Source: an uncultured Saprospirales bacterium
Lineage (GTDB): Bacteria; Bacteroidota; Bacteroidia; Chitinophagales; JADIYW01
NCBI GenBank assembly: GCA_938008535.1
Contig: CALLKF010000155.1
Location: 29,850 to 93,849, forward strand
Direction: 5' to 3'
DNA: 64,000 bases
The notes under the pieces were generated by a model that was not told the DNA's origin, searched no databases, and worked only from the letters and a program-made list of their open reading frames with translations. Made by a program: the position numbers and the translations under genes. Each line of letters begins with the position of its first letter. Position 1 is the stretch's first letter. Shown in pieces: positions 53,231 through 60,405 of the stretch.

Positions 53231-55004
53231 TTAAATGAATAGTGATACTAATAAGTCGATTAATTTGATTCCTATAAACGGAATAATGATACCACCTAAA
53301 CCGTAAATGAATAAATTTCTGCGTAACAAAGCAGATGCGCCGATTGGTTTATAGGTAACGCCTTTCAATGCCAATGGAATCAAGGCTAAAATGATAATAG
53401 CATTGAATATTACTGCTGAAAGTATAGCACTTTCCGGTGAATGCAAGTGCATGATATTTAAGCTTTGCAAAGCTGGAATGGATGCAATAAACAGCGCCGG
53501 CACGATAGCGAAATATTTAGCAACATCATTCGCAATTGAAAAAGTAGTTAGAGTTCCGCGCGTCATTAATAGTTGTTTTCCTATTTCTACTATTTCAATC
53601 AGCTTGGTTGGGTCATTATCTAAGTCAACCATATTACCTGCTTCTTTTGCTGCTTGTGTGCCGCTGTTCATGGCTACGCCAACATCTGCCTGTGCTAGTG
53701 CTGGTGCATCATTTGTACCATCACCCATCATAGCAACCAGCTTGCCTTCTTGTTGTTCTTTTTTTATGTAAGTCATTTTGTCTTCAGGTTTTGCTTCTGC
53801 AATGAAGTCATCCACACCTGCTTTTTCTGCAATAAATTTGGCTGTTAACGGATTGTCTCCAGTCACCATTACTGTTTTAATACCCATTTTACGCAAGCGT
53901 TCAAAACGTTCCTGGATGCCTGGCTTTATAATGTCTTGCAATTCTATTACACCAATTACTTTTTCATTTTCTGAAACGACTAAAGGTGTTCCGCCATTGC
54001 TTGATATTTTTATAACTTGCTGACTGATTTCTTCAGGAAAAACATTGCCTGCTTTTTCTGATAAGCTTTTTATAGCATCAAACGCACCTTTCCTTATTCG
54101 TGTGTTTTCAAATTCAATACCTGAACTTCTTGTTTCTGCAGTAAATTTTATAAAGGTTGGATTAGTGATATTAAAGCTTGAAGGTTGGATGCCAGCTAAT
54201 TCGATAATTGATTTTCCTTCCGGTGTTTCATCAGCCATAGAACTGAGTACAGTACATTTTATAAAGTGTTTTTCATCTACACCTTTTGCTGCATAGAAAT
54301 GAGTTGCTTTACGATTACCAATAGTAATGGTTCCTGTTTTATCTAACAACAAAACATCAATGTCGCCTGCTGTTTCTACTGCTTTACCAGATTTTGTAAT
54401 GACATTCGCACGCAATGCTCTGTCCATCCCTGCGATACCAATTGCAGAAAGCAAGCCGCCAATTGTTGTTGGAATTAAGCAAACAAATAAGGCTATAAAT
54501 GCTGCAATAGTAATTGGTGTTTTGGAATAGGTTCCGAATGGTTGTAGTGTAATACATACAATCACAAACACTAAAGTGAAGCCAGCTAATAAAATAGTCA
54601 ATGCAATTTCATTCGGTGTTTTTTGTCGTGATGCACCTTCTACTAAAGCGATCATTTTATCTAAAAAACTTTCACCTGGTTCTGTAGTTACTAAAACTTT
54701 TATTTTATCTGATAATACTTTTGTTCCGCCTGTCACGCTGCTTTTATCGCCACCTGCTTCTCTTATTACCGGCGCGCTTTCGCCTGTGATGGCACTTTCA
54801 TCAATAGATGCCAAGCCTTCAATGATTTCGCCATCGGTTGCAATCAAATCGCCAGCTTCGCAAACAAATACATCACCTTTTTTTAATTGTGATGAATTGA
54901 CTTTAGTGCCATCTGCTAATGTTGCAGGTGTTTCTTCGCGTGTTTTTCTTAAGCTGTCTGCTTGTGCTTTTCCTCTTGCTTCTGCAATGGCTTCTGCAAA
55001 ATTG
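53231..55004 (-). pseudogene. kdpB: kdpB, C-terminal fragment (interrupted by IS1595-type element)
   Basis: This is the major part of the P-type ATPase subunit of the Kdp K+ pump. It opens at the transposon junction with codons for [20 protein letters not shown] and continues through the actuator motif [10 protein letters not shown], the phosphorylation motif [15 protein letters not shown], the nucleotide-binding KGAFDAI, and [20 protein letters not shown] and [18 protein letters not shown]. Late TM helices end at VSLFI. There is no native start; at best translation could restart at an internal TTG (54847), which would lack the first helices. Joined to 57747-57993 and minus one target copy, it restores a 670-codon kdpB in perfect frame. 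No other damage is visible, so the insertion may be recent. Confidence 0.95.
54997..55004. repeat. Target-site duplication, left copy (CAAAATTG)
   Basis: CAAAATTG borders the left end of the inserted element and is repeated exactly at 57747-57754. An 8-bp duplication is the normal length for the IS1595 family. Confidence 0.95.
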
Positions 55005-55133
55005 GGTAATTATATCTTACAATAACCCACTATAATATGACAAAGGTTAATATAAAGTATTTTTAATTAAAGTATAAAATAAATTTGCTTTTATAAAAAT
55101 TAATTCTTAACTTTACTGTATAATAAATCAAAG

Positions 55134-56042
55134 ATGTTCAATAACTTAATTCAAGCGACACAGTATTTTTCAAACAAAGATGTTTGCGTAAATTACCTCA
55201 CTAACCTACGTTGGGCAGGTAATGTTACCTGTGTGTTTTGCGACCATGACAAATGCTATACCCTGAAAGGCACAACTAAGCGTTTTAAATGTGCATCATG
55301 CCGTAAACAGTTTTCAGCTACCAAAGGAACTATCTTTGAAAACAGCGCAATTCCATTGCAGAAATGGTTTATAGGTATCTATCTACTTACATCACATAAA
55401 AAGGGTATTTCTTCCTTACAGTTATCAAAAGACTTAGGAATAACACAAAAGTCTGCGTGGTTCATGTTACAACGTATCAGATTTGCGTTACAGACAAAAT
55501 CTTTTGAAAAACCGATAATGGACACCATAGTAGAAATGGATGAAACTGTAATAGGCGGTAAAGCAGAGAATATCCATGCGGTTAAAAAAGTAGGAAAACC
55601 TCACTATTTCAATAAATCATTTGTATTTGGCATAGTAGAACGCAATGGTGTTTTAGTTGCAAGGGTAGTACCGTCAGTTAAAAGATCGTCATTAAAACCT
55701 ATTATTAATGAGGTGGTAAGTACAGAGGCTTATATTTTTACAGATATGGCAGGTGCGTATATGGACTTGCATAAAACATACAAAGGACACTATTCAGTTG
55801 ACCACGATGCAAAGGAATACGCACGTGGCAATGTCCATACGAATACAATAGAAGGATTTTGGAGTTTGCTTAAACGTGGTATCATAGGTATATACCATCA
55901 GGTAAGTCCCAAACATTTAGATAAGTATGTAGATGAATTTGAGTTCCGTTACAACACTAAGGACATGGCAGAAAACAGCAGATTTGATAGTATGCTATCA
56001 TTGAGTAACAAACGATTAACTTATACTAAATTAATAGCTTAG
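55134..56042 (+). CDS. IS1595-family transposase (ISXO2-like DDE with zinc ribbon)
   Basis: A 302-aa transposase. The N-terminal zinc ribbon has two Cys pairs (CVFCDHDKC and CASCRKQFS), followed by SATKGTIFENSAIPLQKWF. A helix-turn-helix-like region (SSLQLSKDLGITQKSAWFM) comes next. The ISXO2/DDE domain has the first Asp in TIVEMDETVIGGKAENIH, the second in YIFTDMAGAYMDLHKTY, a His-rich HYSVDHDAKEYARGNVHTN, and the third acidic residue in NTIEGFWSLLKRGIIGIYH. It looks intact, so the element may still be active. Its stop overlaps by 2 bp that of the convergent passenger gene (TTAG shared by both). Promoter-like AT-rich DNA follows the left repeat. Confidence 0.95.
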   Translation: MFNNLIQATQYFSNKDVCVNYLTNLRWAGNVTCVFCDHDKCYTLKGTTKRFKCASCRKQFSATKGTIFENSAIPLQKWFIGIYLLTSHKKGISSLQLSKDLGITQKSAWFMLQRIRFALQTKSFEKPIMDTIVEMDETVIGGKAENIHAVKKVGKPHYFNKSFVFGIVERNGVLVARVVPSVKRSSLKPIINEVVSTEAYIFTDMAGAYMDLHKTYKGHYSVDHDAKEYARGNVHTNTIEGFWSLLKRGIIGIYHQVSPKHLDKYVDEFEFRYNTKDMAENSRFDSMLSLSNKRLTYTKLIA

Positions 56043-56545
56043 TTAGGTGTAAATCCAAAAAATGAAATACCGTATTTTTTACAAATGCAATAAATTAACC
56101 AACCAATGAACATTACAATTAATCCGCTTGTAACAGGATGCGTCATGATGGTATTAAATATTCCAGACAATTTATTCTGGATGCTTTTAGGTTGGGCAAT
56201 AACTGTATTGGTATTTAAACTTAGAGATTTTGTTAAATCTAAAGAGGAATAACCACCGCTATTTATAAATTCAACTCCCTTGATAGTTAATTGGTAAACT
56301 GTAACGTAGCTATGGTTTCTGCCAAGTGCAAAATCTTGAAGTGTGTAAGGCTCTTCTTCCTGTTCTTTGACAATGTAACCATCTTCAATAAGTTTTTCGA
56401 GAGAAACGCTTAATATGTCTTTGGTATTATCATCTAACGTATCTCTCAAATCGCTGTAATATACTTTGGTAAGTAGCCAATTGTGTTCTTTAGTGAAAGC
56501 GGATAATATTGAATCTAAGGCTTTGTAAAGTGTTTGGTTATCCAT
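56039..56545 (-). CDS. Transposon passenger: winged-helix-like protein with C-terminal membrane anchor
   Basis: A 168-aa protein I do not recognise. The N-terminal ~95 residues are mixed alpha/beta, with LSVSLEKLIEDGYIVKEQ (helix, then strand) and YQLTIKGVEFINSGGY, a pattern typical of a winged-helix wing and final strand. A Ser/Asn-rich linker follows. One transmembrane helix near the C-terminus (PVTSGLIVMFIGWLIYCICK) leaves a short tail. The anchor suggests a membrane-tethered sensor or regulator. It lies inside the element, transcribed towards the transposase, after the DUF4352-like gene. The two may form a passenger operon. Confidence 0.7.
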   Translation of the reverse strand: MDNQTLYKALDSILSAFTKEHNWLLTKVYYSDLRDTLDDNTKDILSVSLEKLIEDGYIVKEQEEEPYTLQDFALGRNHSYVTVYQLTIKGVEFINSGGYSSLDLTKSLSLNTNTVIAQPKSIQNKLSGIFNTIMTHPVTSGLIVMFIGWLIYCICKKYGISFFGFTPN

Positions 56546-56604
56546 AGTATAGTTTCTGAATTAAAGATATAAAAAATCTTCAATTCAGAAACCTAACTAA
56601 TTGA

Positions 56605-57258
56605 TTAATTGGGAATATTACCAATGAAAATCTTTTCATCACTTCGTCCGGGCTGCCAGTAGATGTCACCTTTTATTTCGATAGGTATCTTATAAACTAA
56701 GTTAGTAGTTTTGCTTGTTAGTGGATTGAGTTGTTCCAAGAATAAACCCCAACCATCTGCCATGATTGGTTCGGATTTATCAAACTCGTAATCTTTGCCG
56801 TTGTAGTTAATCCATACAGAACCTTCAAATATCATACGGCTTTCGTTATCTGTATTTTTAAAGGTAGTATTGATAATTAGGTACATATTCCCGTTTTCGG
56901 CTTGCAAATCTGAAAACTGGTTGCCAGTATTAACCCTGTCACGGGTTTTAGCTTCATTAACGGTAATATCAAAATATTTGGTGTGTACAACATCACCGAT
57001 ACCGATAGGCTTAACAGGTTCTTTTGTTTCAGTTGTAGAAGTCGTAGGAGTGCTTTTGGCGGTTGAATTAGAACCCGGTTTGTTACCGCTAAACAGAGAT
57101 AATACAATCAAGGCATAGAACACGGAAACGCCTATTTTCCAACTTTTAGCAATAGATTGGTTTTTCCATAAGCCGTACAGTCCGACAGGGAAAAAGAAGA
57201 TTAATAATAGAATTACAGTGGATTTTTTGTCGTACCATTTGGTTGTTGTGTTTTCCAT
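56605..57258 (-). CDS. Transposon passenger: DUF4352-like membrane-anchored protein
   Basis: A 217-aa protein. Two N-terminal hydrophobic segments (STVILLLIFFFPVGLYGLW and IGVSVFYALIVLSLFSG) form a hairpin or tandem TM region. A Thr/Ser/Pro linker (STAKSTPTTSTTETKEPV) leads into a beta-sandwich of the DUF4352 type: IGDVVHTKYFDITVNEAK, NGNMYLIINTTFKNTDNES, VWINYNGKDYEFDKS and the final IYWQPGRSDEKIFIG. Such domains are extracytoplasmic and resemble telokin/Ig folds; their function is unknown. It is the first gene of a minus-strand pair inside the IS1595-type element. A long structured intergenic region lies upstream. Confidence 0.8.
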   Translation of the reverse strand: MENTTTKWYDKKSTVILLLIFFFPVGLYGLWKNQSIAKSWKIGVSVFYALIVLSLFSGNKPGSNSTAKSTPTTSTTETKEPVKPIGIGDVVHTKYFDITVNEAKTRDRVNTGNQFSDLQAENGNMYLIINTTFKNTDNESRMIFEGSVWINYNGKDYEFDKSEPIMADGWGLFLEQLNPLTSKTTNLVYKIPIEIKGDIYWQPGRSDEKIFIGNIPN

Positions 57259-57531
57259 AAAATTTTGATTTTTGCACTACAACGTCCCGAATAGTATGAT
57301 TATTAATAAATAAGCGTGGGACATTTATTTATTAGTGTGGAGGTACTCGTATACCGCAAACCAAATAACTAAAAGCCCACGCCCGTGCGTGAACGTTACA
57401 GTCTTTTTGGTTTGCTAAAAAATTACGAGTTTTCCACACCAAAGAAATAACGCTGTTTATCTATATTGTATAAGTTGTTACATATAAATTTTGTTAGTAC
57501 CAAAATTAGTAAAAAATTGTAATTTTACATT
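57259..57531. other. Non-coding region within the element, upstream of both flanking passenger genes
   Basis: A 273-bp gap between the divergent 217-aa and 49-aa genes. It contains the nested palindrome at 57335-57439 and a GCGTGGG (57314-57320) that could pair instead with CCCACGC at 57376-57382. No other gene is seen. Confidence 0.6.
57335..57439. repeat. Nested palindromic structure (three coaxial stems)
   Basis: The outer stem is GTGTGGA/TCCACAC (57335-57341 with 57433-57439) plus ACTCGTA/TACGAGT (57345-57351 with 57424-57430). The middle stem is a perfect 10-bp GCAAACCAAA/TTTGGTTTGC (57356-57365 with 57406-57415). The inner hairpin is CACGC/GCGTG (57378-57382 with 57387-57391) with loop CCGT. 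All are in nested order, as in a folded RNA or single-strand DNA site. Confidence 0.8.
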
Positions 57532-57681
57532 ATGGCAGTCAAAAAGAATAAATACGACATCACAGTAAAAACTGATGTGTCTTTTGAGGAAGCGATGAAA
57601 GCTATTGCGACAGCACCGAAAGGAGTTGTAGACAAAGCTGTAAAAGCGACAACGCCTAAAAAGACGAAAGCCAAACACTAA
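57532..57681 (+). CDS. Transposon passenger: 49-aa basic protein
   Basis: An ATG at 57532 opens 49 codons ending at 57681. The start MAVKKNKYDITVKTDVSFEE is followed by the helix AMKAIATAPKGVV and a Lys/Thr-rich tail (KAVKATTPKKTKAKH). 'Y-D-I-T-V-K-T-D-x-S-F-E-E' resembles a recurrent beginning of small uncharacterised Bacteroidota proteins (from memory). It is the last gene before the right inverted repeat, reads outward and is small and basic, so a nucleic-acid-binding role such as an accessory to transposition is possible but unproven. Confidence 0.65.
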   Translation: MAVKKNKYDITVKTDVSFEEAMKAIATAPKGVVDKAVKATTPKKTKAKH

Positions 57682-57741
57682 AAATCTCGCATTTCGAGGT
57701 TGTTAAACAACACACGGTTTTTGGGTTACACTAATATATAA

Positions 57742-57993
57742 TTACCCAAAATTGGCAAACAATAAAGTGAATAATAAGATAACAAAGACGATAAAATTAT
57801 ACAGGAAACTACCTTGGTTTTTTTCGCCTGCTAAAATCCAGATGCAAACAATGAACATTACAAAAGTTCCAATTTCAACTGTAAACATAACAGGATTACG
57901 AAACATAACCTTTGGATTCAATTTAATGAATGCGTTTTTGATGGCTTGATTAACCAAGTCTTTTTGAAATAACGATGTATTTTGAGATTTCAT
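57742..57993 (-). pseudogene. kdpB: kdpB, N-terminal fragment (interrupted by IS1595-type element)
   Basis: The true start of kdpB: the ATG at 57993 gives MKSQNTSLFQKDLVNQAIKN, then KLNPKVMFRNPVMFTVEIGT (the KdpB 'l.p....nPvmf' lead) and two TM helices (FVMFIVCIWILAG; FLYNFIVFVILLFTLLFANF). After Phe82 the frame enters the right inverted repeat, adding Gly and a TAA. The product would be an 82-83-residue membrane stub. The ATG lies 12 bp downstream (in transcription) of the kdpA stop, the normal kdpA-kdpB junction. See the C-terminal fragment at 53231-55004. Confidence 0.95.
57747..57754. repeat. Target-site duplication, right copy (CAAAATTG)
   Basis: Exact copy of 54997-55004, directly outside the right inverted repeat. 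Confidence 0.95.
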
Positions 57994-58005
57994 GATAGAT
58001 AATTT

Positions 58006-59730
58006 TTAATGGTTCAGGTTGAAATATTCTGCGATTGGACCTAATGTTAATGCAGGAAAGAATGCTAATGCAGCCAAAATAACTATTACAGCAAAAATCA
58101 TTAATCCGAAAGTGAGTGTATCTGTTTTTAAAGTACCTGCACTTTCAGGAATATATTTTTTATTAGCTAAAATGCCTGCAATAGCAACTGGTCCTATAAT
58201 TGGAAGATATCGTGATACTATAAGTATGATTCCAGTGGTGATATTCCAAAAAGGGTTGTTATCGCCAAGTCCTTCAAAACCACTTCCGTTGTTTGCTGAA
58301 CTTGAAGTATATTCATACAACATTTCAGAAAAACCATGATGTCCTGGATTGTTCAGCCAGCCTGTTGCATTACCGCTGAACCACCAACCCATTGCTGTGT
58401 CGTTTCCGGCAAGGTATGTTGAAATTGCTGTTCCTGTTAAAATGAGGAAAGGATGCAATAATGCAATGATCATGGCTATTTTCATTTCACGTGCTTCGAT
58501 CTTTTTGCCTAAAAACTCAGGTGTTCTTCCAACCATTAAACCACCAATAAATACCGCTAGAATGATGAAGATGTAGAAATTAAGAATACCAACACCACAA
58601 CCACCGTAAAATGTATTTGTCATCATTGCCAATAGTTGATTCATACCTGAAACAGGCATTGCGCTATCATGCATTGAATTAACTGAACCAGTAGATATTA
58701 CAGTGGTAGCAATACTCCAAAAAGCAGATGCAGCTGCACCAAATCGAATTTCTTTACCTTCCATTGCACCTGAAGAAATATCAATTCCCATTTTGCCAAT
58801 TGCCGGATTTCCATGTATTTCGGTGACAATGGTTGGTATAGTTAAGATCAGAAATCCTATTGTCATCACACCAAAAATCATCCAGGATAATTTTTTTCTT
58901 TTTAAATAAAATCCTAATGCAAATATCATGGCAAATGGTATGATCAACTGTGCAATCATTTCAATAATATTTGTCAGGTAAGACGGGTTTTCAAATGGAT
59001 GTGCTGAATTAACGCCAAAAAATCCACCACCGTTTGTACCAATATGTTTTATGGCAACAAAGGCTGCAGCTGGGCCACGGCTAACCTGTGTAGTATCGCC
59101 TTGTACAGATATCATTGTATCTTTACCTTCAAAAGTCATTGGAATTCCACTAAACGCTAATATGATTGCAACTATAAAAGATAGTGGCAATAAAAATCGT
59201 GTAGCTGATTTTACGAAGTAATCGTAGAAGTTACCTAATTTATCAGTAGTGCGTTCTTTCAATGCCACAATTAATACGATCGCTGCAGCTATACCTGTTG
59301 CCGCTGATACAAACTGTAAAAACATCAAATAAAGTTGTGATAAATAACTCAGACCACTTTCGCCTGAATAGTGCTGTAAATTACAGTTTACTATAAAAGA
59401 AATAGATGTATTAAAAGCCAGGTCCGGTGTCATGTTTGGATTACCATCCGGATTTAAAGGCAACCAGCCCTGACACATAAAAACAAACATTCCTACCAAA
59501 AACCAGACAAGGTTTATTGTTAGTAAAGCTTGTAAGTGTTGTTTCCAATTCATTTCAAATGTACTGTCAATACCGCTTAAACGATAAAAGAATTTTTCGA
59601 TTGGATTAAAAACAGGATCAAGAATTGTTTTTTCATATCCAATAACTTTTGCCATATATTTGCCAAATGGAATTGCCAAAACCAACGTGGTGACAAACAT
59701 GAGAATAACTCCGAGCATTTCTGTATTCAT
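58006..59730 (-). CDS. kdpA: Potassium-transporting ATPase subunit KdpA
   Basis: KdpA is the K+-channel-like subunit that selects and passes potassium in KdpFABC. The protein (574 aa) has about ten TM helices and four degenerate pore loops. Visible are NPIEKFFYRLSGIDSTFEMN, FNTSISFIVNCNLQHYSGES, LFVSAATGIAAA-like (FVSAATGIAAAIVLIVAL), HIGTNGGGFFGVNSAHPFEN (the TNGGGFFG selectivity loop), TISTGSVNSMHD-like VISTGSVNSMHDSAMPVSGM, and YEYTSSSANNGSGFEGLGDN. It is intact. Without functional KdpB it cannot pump. It is preceded by kdpF and followed directly by the kdpB start, before the transposon. Confidence 0.98.
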   Translation of the reverse strand: MNTEMLGVILMFVTTLVLAIPFGKYMAKVIGYEKTILDPVFNPIEKFFYRLSGIDSTFEMNWKQHLQALLTINLVWFLVGMFVFMCQGWLPLNPDGNPNMTPDLAFNTSISFIVNCNLQHYSGESGLSYLSQLYLMFLQFVSAATGIAAAIVLIVALKERTTDKLGNFYDYFVKSATRFLLPLSFIVAIILAFSGIPMTFEGKDTMISVQGDTTQVSRGPAAAFVAIKHIGTNGGGFFGVNSAHPFENPSYLTNIIEMIAQLIIPFAMIFALGFYLKRKKLSWMIFGVMTIGFLILTIPTIVTEIHGNPAIGKMGIDISSGAMEGKEIRFGAAASAFWSIATTVISTGSVNSMHDSAMPVSGMNQLLAMMTNTFYGGCGVGILNFYIFIILAVFIGGLMVGRTPEFLGKKIEAREMKIAMIIALLHPFLILTGTAISTYLAGNDTAMGWWFSGNATGWLNNPGHHGFSEMLYEYTSSSANNGSGFEGLGDNNPFWNITTGIILIVSRYLPIIGPVAIAGILANKKYIPESAGTLKTDTLTFGLMIFAVIVILAALAFFPALTLGPIAEYFNLNH

Positions 59731-59751
59731 AATTTTTGTGATTTAATTAGT

Positions 59752-59829
59752 TTAGAATTTTTCAGGTTTAAGCAATACATAGACCATGTAGGCAAAAACA
59801 AAAAGTGCGACAATAAATAATGGTAGCAT
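59752..59829 (-). CDS. kdpF: KdpF small subunit, 25 aa
   Basis: An ATG at 59829 opens 25 codons: MLPLFIVALFVFAYMVYVLL, then the polar end KPEKF. One TM helix followed by '.(K/R)PE(K/R)F' is the hallmark of KdpF, the lipid-like peptide that stabilises the Kdp complex next to KdpA. It is placed exactly where expected, 21 bp before kdpA. Confidence 0.88.
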   Translation of the reverse strand: MLPLFIVALFVFAYMVYVLLKPEKF

Positions 59830-59838
59830 AATTTTTTT

Positions 59839-59922
59839 TTAAATGGTTTCGAAATAATTGATGGATTTGAAAAATATTCCGAAGAATATAATACCAACTG
59901 CAATTAGAATGATTGTTGTCAT
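59839..59922 (-). CDS. Small membrane peptide of the kdp operon, 27 aa
   Basis: An ATG at 59922 opens 27 codons: a hydrophobic helix MTTIILIAVGIIFFGIFFKS, then INYFETI. It sits directly ahead of kdpF with a 9-bp gap, on the same strand, and its end resembles a '.FKSI(D/N)(Y/F)FE.I' tail that I recall from peptides ahead of kdpF in other Bacteroidota. It could be a second single-span accessory of the Kdp pump. The homology is from memory and unchecked. Confidence 0.6.
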   Translation of the reverse strand: MTTIILIAVGIIFFGIFFKSINYFETI

Positions 59923-59951
59923 AATGAATTTATTTAATGATTAAAGTGAAT

Positions 59952-60248
59952 TTAATCGTGAAAAGAAGCTATTGTCTGACGATGATATGCTTGTCTTAAT
60001 AGTGTTGGAAAATGATCCAGTAATTGTCTTCCTTCTTCACCTTGAAACTCAAGCGTAGATGAAATAGAATACAGGTAAACATTTAATACTGCATTTTTCA
60101 ATTCATTATTTCCTGTTCTTAAAAAATCTTCCGCAATTGCAAATGCTCTTTTAATACGTTCAATATTTCTATCGGCAATCATTATGTTTGTCAGGTCTGC
60201 AAACTTTTGCATCCTTTTGTAAATACTTTTCTGATGGCTATTTCTCAT
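59952..60248 (-). CDS. Uncharacterised 98-aa protein at the head of the kdp operon
   Basis: A soluble helical protein: KSIYKRMQKFADLTNIMIAD, NIERIKRAFAIAEDFLRTGN, NELKNAVLNVYLYSISSTLE and a C-terminal LLDHFPTLLRQAYHRQTIAS. The helix-loop pattern and 'N.eiknai.nVYvySis' phrase resemble a small family often encoded next to kdp in Bacteroidota (from memory). It lies 29 bp ahead of the 27-aa peptide and downstream of the response regulator. A cytoplasmic regulatory or accessory role is plausible. There are no catalytic motifs. Confidence 0.65.
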   Translation of the reverse strand: MRNSHQKSIYKRMQKFADLTNIMIADRNIERIKRAFAIAEDFLRTGNNELKNAVLNVYLYSISSTLEFQGEEGRQLLDHFPTLLRQAYHRQTIASFHD

Positions 60249-60360
60249 TATATTTTTCTTTTGACACGATATGCCAATAAATATTCCATGAATTGCAAAG
60301 CAACTGTAATTGATTGATAGTAATCCTCTTAGAGAAGATTAACAGAAAGTACAATTTAAA

Positions 60361-60385
60361 AAGCCTTCCATTTTGGAACGCTTGT
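60361..60385 (-). terminator. Rho-independent terminator after the response-regulator gene
   Basis: On the minus strand GCGTTCCA - AAA - TGGAAGGC forms an 8-bp stem with one mismatch, followed by TTTTTAAA. It separates the response-regulator gene from the kdp genes, so the latter need their own promoter in 60249-60360. Confidence 0.65.
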
Positions 60386-60405
60386 ATTTTCATTTTGGTA
60401 GGATC

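Larger units (their letters stand above)
55005..57746 (+). mobile_element. IS1595-type insertion element with passenger genes (2742 bp)
   Basis: The ends are imperfect inverted repeats of 24 bp. Left is 55005-55028 (beginning GGTAATTATAT and ending TAACCC) and right is 57723-57746; 20 of 24 positions match. The flanks are the identical 8-bp CAAAATTG. Inside, in order, are a plus-strand transposase, two minus-strand membrane-protein genes, a nested palindromic non-coding region, and a plus-strand 49-codon gene. At 2.7 kb it is about twice the size of a transposase-only member. IS1595 relatives with passenger genes are known. It splits kdpB after the codon for Phe82 and puts a TAA from the repeat in frame two codons later. 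Confidence 0.95.

Noticed and set aside
53391..54530. Several plus-strand open frames of 60-130 codons across kdpB
   Set aside because: They are antisense shadows of the strongly conserved kdpB frame and have no promoter or motif of their own.
60249..60360. Possible sigma-54 promoter ahead of the kdp genes (TGGAATATTTATTGG on the minus strand)
   Set aside because: The spacing of the two GG-type elements is right, but the -12 element lacks the essential GC (it reads GG) and -24 is only TGGAAT. Too weak to call, although a sigma-54 regulator is encoded next door.
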